Of a DNA stretch of 64,000 bases, positions 1 to 6,852 are shown piece by piece. The stretch lies in the NCBI GenBank assembly GCA_052161885.1, contig CP197396.1, positions 372,001-436,000 on the forward strand, read 5' to 3'. The notes beneath the pieces are model-generated. The model was not told where the DNA came from, did no database searches, and saw only the letters and a program-made list of their open reading frames with translations. A program made the position numbers and the translations under genes. This stretch comes from QKTW01 sp052161885 (GTDB lineage: Bacteria; Bacteroidota; Bacteroidia; Chitinophagales; Chitinophagaceae). How positions within the stretch are numbered: the stretch's first letter is position 1; each line of letters starts with the position of its first letter.

Positions 1-185
1 AATTTTCCGTCATCAAGTCCAAAATCGAACGCACGCCATTCCCACCCAAGATTTTTCTTTACTAAGGGGTCTTTTTCTTTCTCATATAATCTTCTAAGGC
101 CATTTGCTATTTCCCAGTTTCTTGTTTGGATATCCTCTTTTTCTATATAGTTGTAAAAATCATTGAGGTTAAGAAAGTCAATCAT
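1..185 (-). CDS. Partial hypothetical protein (C-terminus cut by window edge)
   Basis: Reading leftwards from an ATG at 185-183, the frame stays open for 61 codons to the window edge. The peptide begins MIDFLNLNDFYNYIEKED and ends near a WEWRAFDFGLDDG stretch. It is rich in charged and aromatic residues and has no signal peptide or membrane segment in the visible part. I do not recognise the family. It lies downstream of the XRE regulator on the same strand, but a strong terminator hairpin at 221-247 separates them, so it probably has its own promoter. Confidence 0.5.
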   Translation of the reverse strand, partial: MIDFLNLNDFYNYIEKEDIQTRNWEIANGLRRLYEKEKDPLVKKNLGWEWRAFDFGLDDGK

Positions 186-220
186 TGGAAAGAATTTTTA
201 GAGGTGATAAAATAACATAC

Positions 221-247
221 AAAAGACCACTTGTACAGTGGTCTTTT
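221..247 (-). terminator. Rho-independent terminator of the XRE gene
   Basis: Arms AAAAGACCAC and GTGGTCTTTT enclose a 7-nt loop. The A-run and T-run make it usable in either direction. It sits 43 nt past the stop of the leftward XRE gene. Confidence 0.8.
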
Positions 248-289
248 AAAGTAATAAAAATTATGTGGTTCAAAAGATGATCAGATCAT

Positions 290-706
290 TTATTTTAGCT
301 TATCCAGTATCTTTTCCAGCAGACGATTACGTTCCTTCTCCGCTTCAGCCAGCTCTTTGTAGAGCGTAACAAGAGAGCTTAATACTTCCTCTTTTGTGCC
401 AACGTTATTGTTGTAAATACCAACCACATTTACCGCATTCTCAGATGTATTGAAAGTATTTTCAATCACATTAAAAAGCTTGTCTTCTTCGAAATTTTTA
501 ATCGTATCTACACTCAACCCCAAAGCTTCCGCCACTTTTGCCAGCCTTTCTTCATCTACCGTTTCACTGCCTTCCAGCTTAGATACTGCCTGCTGTGTAA
601 CGCCCAGCAGCGTTGCCAGTGTTTCCTGCTTCATGCCGCGTATCTCGCGCAGGCGCATGATCTTACGGCCTATATGTGGTGTCTGTTTTGTATCGGGCAT
701 TTTCAT
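290..706 (-). CDS. XRE-family HTH regulator with C-terminal coiled coil
   Basis: 138 aa. Residues about 10-68 form a classic XRE/Cro helix-turn-helix (GRKIMRLREIRGMKQETLA, then GVTQQAVSKLE as the recognition helix). After an asparagine-rich linker (about 80-105) the last 30 residues are highly charged with leucine spacing (LYKELAEAEKERNRLLEKIL), a likely coiled coil for oligomerisation. The same layout occurs in the XRE protein at 30520-30954. It is divergent from another XRE-like gene starting at 903, and the 196-bp gap between them probably holds both promoters. ATGs at 706 and 700 are both possible starts. The family is DNA-binding; the target is unknown. Confidence 0.85.
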   Translation of the reverse strand: MKMPDTKQTPHIGRKIMRLREIRGMKQETLATLLGVTQQAVSKLEGSETVDEERLAKVAEALGLSVDTIKNFEEDKLFNVIENTFNTSENAVNVVGIYNNNVGTKEEVLSSLVTLYKELAEAEKERNRLLEKILDKLK

Positions 707-902
707 CGTGCAAGCTCGTTTTTATATGTATTCGTCTTTTACAACCGGCGCAGTTATGATATACAACCCGCCAACTGGCTACCATCGCAGAAATATATTT
801 TATTTCGTTGTGCGGCAGCTGCGTAAAGGTAATAAAAGCATACATATACGCCCCGGCGCCAGCTGCAATTTTTTCATAACAATAAAAAACTCCCCTACGA
901 AG

Positions 903-1274
903 ATGGAACTACACACAATGGTACCCATGCGGCTAAAACACTACCGCCGCAAAGCCAGCCTTACACAGCACGCTATGGCCCGCCTCCTGCACATAGACAA
1001 CATGGCCTACCGCAGCATAGAGCGCGGCGCCCGTCCCTTTTCGGTAGCAGAGCCGGCAGATATGAAACTGGTAAGCGATTTCTGCTCCGTACTGCAGCTG
1101 TCTATTGCCGAGTTTCTCACCGGCAGCAACAAAACAGAATCTAAAGAAGCAGAAATACTGCAGCTGCACTGGGACCTGATAACAAAAGAAGTAATACTGG
1201 TAGCAGAGATAAGAGAAGCGGTGTCGCTGCTGATGAAGGCGACGGCACAGCTGAAGGAGGATATGGGGCAGTGA
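903..1274 (+). CDS. Small XRE-like HTH protein with C-terminal helix
   Basis: 123 aa from the ATG at 903. The frame is open further upstream, but that part reads antisense through the neighbouring XRE gene, so the internal start is chosen. Residues about 8-75 resemble an XRE domain (MRLKHYRRKASLTQHAMARLL; AYRSIERG at the recognition helix). The last 45 residues (EAEILQLHWDLITKEVILVAEIREAV) look like a long amphipathic helix. It could regulate its divergent neighbour, or form an antagonistic pair with it. That is inference from position only. Confidence 0.7.
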   Translation: MELHTMVPMRLKHYRRKASLTQHAMARLLHIDNMAYRSIERGARPFSVAEPADMKLVSDFCSVLQLSIAEFLTGSNKTESKEAEILQLHWDLITKEVILVAEIREAVSLLMKATAQLKEDMGQ

Positions 1275-1318
1275 GTGTGTTCGTTCTTTTGCCTTGATGC
1301 AAAAGAACAAACGCACTC
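1273..1318. repeat. Hairpin repeat, copy 1 (GTTCTTTTGC arms)
   Basis: Arms GTTCTTTTGC (1283-1292) and GCAAAAGAAC (1299-1308) enclose loop CTTGAT. The stem is extended imperfectly outward by GAGTG/CACTC. It lies right at the stop of the small XRE gene and may act as its terminator. A second copy in opposite orientation lies at 1726-1751. Confidence 0.75.
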
Positions 1319-1725
1319 TTCTTAAAATGGTATTGTATAGCTCTTATTGTCCCATATGTCACTTTTTTTTCCGCAAAAAAAAGTAACCAAAAAAAGGCGC
1401 CGGCAAGCTATGACAGCTTGATTGCCGGTTGTTGCTCCGGTATGGCTGTGGTGCTACTGTACTGCCGCGCTGAGAGGCCTTGATTGCTTTATGTGAGTAA
1501 CAAAGCAGATAATATGAGTCGACGTTACACAACCGGCCTTCAGAAAAAAGCGTTAAGAAAATGGGAGCGGAAGGCGTTAAGAAAGAAATTCCATGCACAC
1601 AGCTTAATAGTAATGTGCTGCACCTGCGTCCTCCAGTCATGGAGTAGAAATCCTCTGCTTGAACTATAATTTCTTTTAGCCTGTAGCGCACATTTTTAGC
1701 TTTTTTCTGACAGCCTTGATCTTTT

Positions 1726-1751
1726 GGTTCTTTTGCATCAAGGCAAAAGAA
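1726..1751. repeat. Hairpin repeat, copy 2 (inverted)
   Basis: Same 10-bp arms as the element at 1283-1308, but the loop is ATCAAG, the reverse complement of CTTGAT. The conserved block extends about 30 nt (flanks CG on one side, AA on the other). The two copies therefore form an inverted pair about 410 bp apart. Confidence 0.75.
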
Positions 1752-1848
1752 CGGATAACATGAGGTACATAATCCATTGAAAAGATCCTGCTTCCCTTCC
1801 GATGGTCGGGTGCAGGATGACGGTCCGGGAGTGATAACGGGAACAAAA

Positions 1849-1879
1849 CGCCGCGCCGTTGCGCCGTCGCGAGCCATTT
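1849..1879 (+). repeat. GC-rich dispersed repeat R1, copy 1
   Basis: Core CCGCGCCGTTGCGCCGTCGC followed by GAGCCATTT. Other copies in this window are at 31587-31619, 32216-32242, 35203-35232, 48294-48319 and, inverted, 39238-39268. Confidence 0.8.
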
Positions 1880-1898
1880 TAATAATAAGTATAAAAAC

Positions 1899-1926
1899 GT
1901 TGACGGGGTTTTAAAACCCTGTCAAC
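1899..1926. repeat. Inverted repeat upstream of glycosyltransferase
   Basis: GTTGACGGGGTTTT is followed directly by AAAACCCTGTCAAC: 14-nt arms with one mismatch and no real loop. It has the same core words (GTCAGGGTT / AACCCTGAC) as the terminator at 12057-12092. It could be a terminator for leftward transcription or an operator. Confidence 0.55.
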
Positions 1927-1972
1927 ATTATATTCCCCGATTTTCCTATTTTGGCATGCATATTTTTATACT

Positions 1973-3667
1973 GTGGCTGCACAAAAGAAAAATACAGGAA
2001 ATAAACAGGCTGCACCGGTGGTGGTGGCTGCTGCGCCTGCAAAAGAGTTTTCTATTCCCCGGCCGCTGCTGTGGCTGAGTGTGGTGGTGATACTGCTTTA
2101 TATAAGCTGCATCCAGTTTGGCTTTACCGAGCTGGACGATTCTATCTTCATCCGTGATCTGCATGCCTACAATGAGCATTTTTCCAACTTCGGCCACTCC
2201 TTTGCACGCGGTGTATTTGACGAAGCGAAAGACACGTATTACCGTCCGCTGTTTCTCAATTCTATATTGCTCAATTACCAGGTGAGCGGGCAGGAGCCCG
2301 GCGGTTACCATTTTGTAAACATATTGCTGCACCTCGGTGCTGTGCTGCTGCTGTACGGCCTGTTTATAAGGCTGCAGGTAAAGCAGTGGCAGGCGTTTTT
2401 ACTCGCATTGCTGTTTGCCGTGCACCCGGTGCTTACGCAGGCGGTGGCGTGGATTCCCGGCAGGAATGATACGCAGCTGGCTGTTTTTATCTTCGGCTTT
2501 TTCATCTGCAGTATTAAGTATACAGATGAAGGCAAGCTGTCGTGGCTTTTGCTGTCGCTGCTGCTGCTACTGGGCGCTTTCTTTACAAAAGAAACAGCGG
2601 TGTTTGCGGCGCCTGTAGCCTTTGTGCTGCTGGTGTTGTGGCTGGGTAAATCTGTTACGGATAAAAGGATGCTGGTACAATACGGCGTTTGGGTAGCTGC
2701 ATTCCTCTTCTGGTTTGGCGTGCGTGCTGCGGCTTCTATACAGCATGCCAGCCTGCAGCCGGGACAGATGGTGCACGAATTTGGCTCACGCCTGCCGCTG
2801 ATCGTGCAGTACCTGGGTAAGATAGTGTTGCCGTTTAACCTGAGCGTTTTCCCGGTGATAGATGATACGGTTTACTATTACGGCATTGCAGCATTGATCA
2901 TACTTACGGCTGCTGCGGTGCTGGCAAAGGGGAAAATGAATCGTGTACTTGCTGCCATAGCGGTATTCCTCCTGTTTTTGCTGCCGGTGCTTATTGTACC
3001 ACGCAGCCTTAACGAACAGACGTTTGAACACCGTTTGTACCTGCCGATCATTGGCATTCTACTCTTGCTTACAGAAACGATTTTCCTGAAAAATAAGGTT
3101 AAAGCGCAGCAGGTTTTTTATGCTTTTCTCGTAGTGGCTACCTTGTTTACGGCCATCAACTACAGGCAGCAGCAGTTCTTTAAAGATCCGCTCAGCTTCT
3201 GGACGGAGGCGGCCCGTACGTCTCCGCATTCGGCCTATGCGGTAATGATGCTCGGCGCACGGACCGAGGATAAGAATGAGGCCAATGCACTGATGCGGCG
3301 GGCATATGGGCTTAACCCCAATGAAAAATATCTCAACTACTATTATGGTGTGATGCTGCAGAACGAGGATTCTGTACTGCAGTCTGAACCGTACCTGCTC
3401 AAGGAAAAGAAAATATCGGACTACTACCAGTGCGATTTTTACCTCGCAAGGGTAGCGATCACTAAAAACCAGCCAGACAGTGCTACGCAATACCTGGAGC
3501 GTTACCTGACGCGCGATATTGACAATCCGCAGGCCAACAACAACCTGCTGCTGCTGTATATGAACACGGGCAAAAAGGCAAAAGCTGTGCAGCTGGCTGC
3601 TCATATGCAAATGGTAGGGCAGACTGTGCCGCTGGAAGTGCAGAACAGGATTAACAGCATGAACTAA
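1973..3667 (+). CDS. TMTC-like membrane O-glycosyltransferase with C-terminal TPR region
   Basis: 564 aa from a GTG start; no in-frame ATG lies upstream. After a short basic/Ala-rich tail, about 10-12 hydrophobic segments span residues 30-410. The first extracytoplasmic loop has the acidic pair of GT-C enzymes (FTELDDSIF). Phrases typical of the TMTC family follow: YYRPLFLNS with GGYHFVNILLH, and HPVLTQAVAWIPGRND. Residues about 425-560 are soluble and TPR-like. In this family a polyprenyl-phosphate-linked sugar is transferred to protein in the membrane. The exact donor and acceptor are unknown. It is convergent with the lipoprotein at 3678, only 10 bp away. Confidence 0.75.
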   Translation: MAAQKKNTGNKQAAPVVVAAAPAKEFSIPRPLLWLSVVVILLYISCIQFGFTELDDSIFIRDLHAYNEHFSNFGHSFARGVFDEAKDTYYRPLFLNSILLNYQVSGQEPGGYHFVNILLHLGAVLLLYGLFIRLQVKQWQAFLLALLFAVHPVLTQAVAWIPGRNDTQLAVFIFGFFICSIKYTDEGKLSWLLLSLLLLLGAFFTKETAVFAAPVAFVLLVLWLGKSVTDKRMLVQYGVWVAAFLFWFGVRAAASIQHASLQPGQMVHEFGSRLPLIVQYLGKIVLPFNLSVFPVIDDTVYYYGIAALIILTAAAVLAKGKMNRVLAAIAVFLLFLLPVLIVPRSLNEQTFEHRLYLPIIGILLLLTETIFLKNKVKAQQVFYAFLVVATLFTAINYRQQQFFKDPLSFWTEAARTSPHSAYAVMMLGARTEDKNEANALMRRAYGLNPNEKYLNYYYGVMLQNEDSVLQSEPYLLKEKKISDYYQCDFYLARVAITKNQPDSATQYLERYLTRDIDNPQANNNLLLLYMNTGKKAKAVQLAAHMQMVGQTVPLEVQNRINSMN

Positions 3668-3677
3668 ATATCTGCTG

Positions 3678-4241
3678 TTATTTCTTCGAGTGTTTTCCCC
3701 GGTAAACTTCCGCGTTTACAAGTGTTCCGGATGCCAGCATATAATCTGCGGTATAGGTTTTGTCCAGCCTGTTACCCAGCAGTTCTTTTGCGATAAGATG
3801 GGCTTTTATTTTCATGAGCTGCTTTGGGGGATCGTAGCTGTATGTATAGTCATAGCCGATATAGCCGATACTTACCTCACTTACTCTTTCTTTGTCGGCT
3901 TGGGGCACTATCTGTGCGATAAACTGCTCCTTGATCTTTGTAACGTCTATCTGCTCAAAGTTTAATGCTTCCAGTTCCTTACGCTGCACTTTATAAACTG
4001 GTTTCCTCCCGGTATAATGGTAGGTGAAGTAGATGTAGTCGTTATCCTTTTTCAATTGCACCAGGTATTTGTCGCTTTTCAGTTCTATTGATTTTTCAAA
4101 CCAGAGCGGTAAGAAATCTTTTACAGTAAGTTCTTGCGCCGGTGCGGCCAGGCTTTTGGCGTTTTCTTCCTGCGCCTTTTTTTCAATGTTGCAGCTGGCA
4201 AAAAGTACTGCCAGCAGGATTGTAATGAATTGTTTTGCCAT
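3678..4241 (-). CDS. Lipoprotein of unknown function (full-length copy)
   Basis: 187 aa. The N-terminus MAKQFITILLAVLFASC is a lipoprotein signal peptide with lipobox LFAS-C17. The mature part has a charged linker (KKAQEENAKS), then a compact domain rich in Tyr and Lys (YIYFTYHYTGRKPVYKVQR) and a later YIGYDYTYSYDPPKQLMKI segment. I do not recognise the fold. A truncated tandem paralogue lies immediately upstream at 4370-4699, and the duplication includes about 20 bp before the start codon. Confidence 0.75.
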   Translation of the reverse strand: MAKQFITILLAVLFASCNIEKKAQEENAKSLAAPAQELTVKDFLPLWFEKSIELKSDKYLVQLKKDNDYIYFTYHYTGRKPVYKVQRKELEALNFEQIDVTKIKEQFIAQIVPQADKERVSEVSIGYIGYDYTYSYDPPKQLMKIKAHLIAKELLGNRLDKTYTADYMLASGTLVNAEVYRGKHSKK

Positions 4242-4369
4242 AAGATTACAGATTGAGTTAACAGGTTAATTATGAAATATGGATTATATCAGTTTATGTG
4301 ACGTTTGTTTTTTCCGTACGACAGAATGTGCAGGACAGGATCAGTAAGATGGATTAGTTCTGGTAGAAC

Positions 4370-4699
4370 TTATTGAGCCACGCGTTTTTCGAGTTTTGTC
4401 AGATTGGTCAGGTCAAAATTTGATGCTTCCAGTTCCTTTCGCCGCACTTTATAGACTGGCTTCCTGCCTGTATAGAAGTAGGTAAAGTAAAAATAGTCGT
4501 CGTCCTTTTTCAACAGCACGAGATATCTGTCGCTTTTTACGGGCTCTGATTGTTTGGCCCACATGGGCAAAAAATCTTTTACGGTAAGCTCCTGCGCCGG
4601 TGCGGCCAAACTTTTTGCGTTTTCTTCCTGCGCCTTTTTTTCAGTGCTGCAGCTGGTAAAAAGTACTGCCAGCAGGATTGTAATGAGTCGTTTTGCCAT
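4370..4699 (-). CDS. Truncated tandem paralogue of the neighbouring lipoprotein
   Basis: 109 aa. Residues 1-95 are nearly identical to the lipoprotein at 3678-4241: the same signal peptide and LFTS-C17 lipobox, the same KKAQEENAKSLAAPAQELTV segment and the same YTGRKPVYKV motif. It then diverges after EASNF and stops 78 residues early, so the C-terminal half is missing. It may be a functional short lipoprotein or a decaying duplicate. The clean reading frame and intact signal favour recent duplication. Confidence 0.65.
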   Translation of the reverse strand: MAKRLITILLAVLFTSCSTEKKAQEENAKSLAAPAQELTVKDFLPMWAKQSEPVKSDRYLVLLKKDDDYFYFTYFYTGRKPVYKVRRKELEASNFDLTNLTKLEKRVAQ

Positions 4700-4869
4700 A
4701 AGATTACAGGATTGAGTTAATAGGTTAGATTGTAATATAAGGAATATGTTGGTCTGGTGCGTTTGTGCCGTGGTTTTATAATTATCTGTCTTTTAACGCG
4801 CCATTGCCCCGTGGTATTATTTTTTAACTCACTAAAATTGTATATTTAATTGATCAAAATCCTGATATA

Positions 4870-5370
4870 ATGAAATCAACCGTTGGCGTTTACGATACGC
4901 ACGAAAAAGCAATAGAAGCGATCCAGGAACTTCAGAAAGCTCATTTTCCCACAAAACATGTGTCCCTGATTGGCCAGGCAGAGATGAAGGACGATCATAT
5001 GCATATCAAAACGGTTAACCCCGGTAAGGTGGCCGCAACGGAAGTAGGCATAGGCGCTGTACTGGGCCCTGTACTGGGTGCACTTGTGGGTGCCGGTGTA
5101 TTTGCCATCCCGGGCCTGGGCTTTTTATTTGGCGCCGGTGCGCTGGTGGGTGCCATCGCCGGTTTTGATTTTGGCCTGATAGGTGGCGGTATCGTCTCTG
5201 CACTTACCATGCTGGGCATTGGAACCGATCGTGCCAAGGCATATGATGCCTATCTGCAACAGGGTAAATTTATCCTGATCGTACAGGGTTCTCCCGACGA
5301 GCTCGCCAAAGCCAAAGAAATTATAGAAGCACATGGCGGCCATATAGAAGTGGAAACACACGGCGCTTAA
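4870..5370 (+). CDS. Glycine-zipper stress-type protein (YflT/GspM-like N-terminus)
   Basis: 166 aa. Residues 1-50 (STVGVYDTHEKAIEAIQELQKAHF) resemble the general stress protein 17M fold. Residues about 60-120 are a Gly/Ala-rich hydrophobic stretch (GAVLGPVLGALVGAGVFAIP, GLGFLFGAGALVGAIAG) with a glycine-zipper pattern that may insert into a membrane. The C-terminus repeats the first fold (KFILIVQGSPDELAKAKEII). Proteins of this design are often stress-induced; the role here is inferred. An AT-rich near-consensus -7 box (TATATTTA) precedes the start. A bidirectional terminator follows at 5394-5432. Confidence 0.7.
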   Translation: MKSTVGVYDTHEKAIEAIQELQKAHFPTKHVSLIGQAEMKDDHMHIKTVNPGKVAATEVGIGAVLGPVLGALVGAGVFAIPGLGFLFGAGALVGAIAGFDFGLIGGGIVSALTMLGIGTDRAKAYDAYLQQGKFILIVQGSPDELAKAKEIIEAHGGHIEVETHGA

Positions 5371-5393
5371 TTCATATCATTTTTATATAAAGG

Positions 5394-5432
5394 AAAAAAC
5401 GGCTGTCTCCATGAGACAGCCGTTTTTCTTTT
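5394..5432. terminator. Bidirectional terminator between convergent genes
   Basis: AAAAACGGCTGTCTC and GAGACAGCCGTTTTT form a 15-bp stem with a 3-nt loop, flanked by A and T runs. It serves both the stress-type gene and the leftward T9SS gene. Confidence 0.9.
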
Positions 5433-5451
5433 ATAGTGTTACAGTCGTTGA

Positions 5452-6636
5452 TTACTGAATGATCACTTTATTACGGAAAATGTTTTCACCGCATTTAACT
5501 TCGATCAGGTACATACCTTTTGCTTTGTCGCTGAAGTTAAACTGCATTTTCTGTGGCTGGTGTGCGTCTACGCTGCGTACTTCAGCAATGCGGCCGTTGA
5601 TGTCTGTAACACGGATCTGCGCTGCATCTGACATGTCAGGCATATCCATTGTAAATGTACCGGCAGAAGGGTTAGGGTAGATGCTGAATTCTGCAGGTAT
5701 TTCTACACCGGCAGAGTTGTCGGCACCGGCTACGCCCCTTGGTACCGGGTTGTTAGACGGGCATGCACCCAGGTCGTCGCCATGGCACAGGTGGTAAGCT
5801 ACCATGCAAGGCTGTACGTACATAGTTGTGTTGGTAGTAGTAGTGCTGCTACCGCCGCCGCATGATGAAGTAGACGGATGGTGGCAGATAACTACAGTAC
5901 CGTTAGGACCCTGTACATTTACGACATTGATAAACTGGTTTTTGATTGCAGTACAACCGTTACCGTTGGTAATGGTAAGGATATACGTAGTAGGCGTTGT
6001 AGGGCATACTGTGATAGAAGAGCTGTGAGAGTTGTTCACAGTACCGTTGGTAGACGTCCATGTGTACGTGTATGGACCACCGCTCCAGCCTACATTGGCA
6101 GACAGTGTAACGCACTGCGAACCGTAACCTACGTAAATAGTAGCAGGATCGGTGCTGGCGCAGCTGCTGTAATAGCAGTAAGAAGAGTTGCCTACGTTGA
6201 TAGACGGATTGAATACTGCCGGTTCTGTGATTGTGTAAGAACCATTGTAGGTCTGTCCGCTGGCGTCAGAAACCGTTACAGAATAAGTGCCCGGATCCAG
6301 GTCGGTGATGTCCTGTGTTGTTTCACCGTCGCTCCAGAGATAAGTGTAAGGGGCTGTGCCGCCGCTTACGGAGAGGTCAATGCTGCCGTTCCCGGCGCCG
6401 TTGCAGGTTACATTATGCTTGGCAGCGCATACATTCAGCGGGTTGCACCAGGGAGCAGGATTCCAGCCCCAGCAATATTGTGCGTGCGGAGCGGTAACGC
6501 CGATGGTTGTCTGGTTGCTGAGATTGTTGCTGTTTTGCTTGTCTGCAAATGCAGTACCGGCAGAGAGGAGTGCAATTACTGCGAGGGACACGCTTCTTAC
6601 ATTCCTCAGGAGAGGAAAAGTAGACTTTCGATTCAT
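5452..6636 (-). CDS. T9SS-exported protein with one SprB repeat and a CHHP/HLCHGD module
   Basis: 394 aa from the ATG at 6636, chosen because it directly precedes a signal peptide (NVRSVSLAVIALLSAGTAFA) and matches the paralogue's start. Order: signal peptide; one SprB-type repeat (about 70-135; CNGAGNGSIDLSVSGGTAPY, LDPGTYSVTVSDASG); a Cys-rich Ig-like domain (about 140-235); a module with VICHHP and HLCHGDDLGACP; and a type-A T9SS sorting domain (about 310-394, FSIYPNPSAGTF to the end). It should be exported across the outer membrane by T9SS and anchored or released. The last 240 residues are closely similar to the protein at 6853-10203. Confidence 0.85.
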   Translation of the reverse strand: MNRKSTFPLLRNVRSVSLAVIALLSAGTAFADKQNSNNLSNQTTIGVTAPHAQYCWGWNPAPWCNPLNVCAAKHNVTCNGAGNGSIDLSVSGGTAPYTYLWSDGETTQDITDLDPGTYSVTVSDASGQTYNGSYTITEPAVFNPSINVGNSSYCYYSSCASTDPATIYVGYGSQCVTLSANVGWSGGPYTYTWTSTNGTVNNSHSSSITVCPTTPTTYILTITNGNGCTAIKNQFINVVNVQGPNGTVVICHHPSTSSCGGGSSTTTTNTTMYVQPCMVAYHLCHGDDLGACPSNNPVPRGVAGADNSAGVEIPAEFSIYPNPSAGTFTMDMPDMSDAAQIRVTDINGRIAEVRSVDAHQPQKMQFNFSDKAKGMYLIEVKCGENIFRNKVIIQ

Positions 6637-6793
6637 GATGCTTTCGTTTAAATTGGGGTTAACTAAATAAGGCGTAAATATAGCGGCTAAAAATCTATTT
6701 ATTATAGTTTGTCCCACCCTTCGGCATTAAATTTCCGCAAAACCGGTAATAAAACATTTATACACACCGTAATCTTCACGGTGCCGGGCGGGT

Positions 6794-6830
6794 AAAAAAA
6801 CGGCAGCCTGTACGATGAAGCTGCCGTTTT
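6794..6830 (-). terminator. Terminator downstream of the large T9SS gene
   Basis: AAAAACGGCAGC and GCTGCCGTTTT flank a 12-nt loop, about 20 bp after the stop of the leftward gene. Confidence 0.8.
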
Positions 6831-6852
6831 GTATAGGATATAAGGGGGATTT

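Larger units (their letters stand above)
1275..1972. other. Repeat-rich intergenic region, no supported gene
   Basis: About 700 bp made largely of dispersed repeat pieces. These are the GTTCTTTTGC hairpins (1273-1318 and 1726-1751), an ACTTTTTTT/AAAAAAAAGT hairpin near 1361-1384, a GTGCAGGATGACGG phrase near 1809-1823, the GC-rich dispersed repeat at 1849-1879, and an inverted repeat at 1899-1926. A 172-codon open frame on the minus strand crosses these repeats and is judged spurious. Confidence 0.7.

Noticed and set aside
1273..1751. Complete insertion sequence
   Set aside because: Inverted ends are present but no transposase reading frame lies between them.
1359..1877. 172-codon open frame on the minus strand in the intergenic gap
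   Set aside because: It runs through dispersed repeats (R1, hairpins), has no recognisable domain and has odd composition. It is better explained as repeat readthrough.
5878..6651. 257-codon open frame opposite the smaller T9SS gene
   Set aside because: Antisense to a gene with a signal peptide and sorting domain; low-complexity Arg/Cys-rich product.
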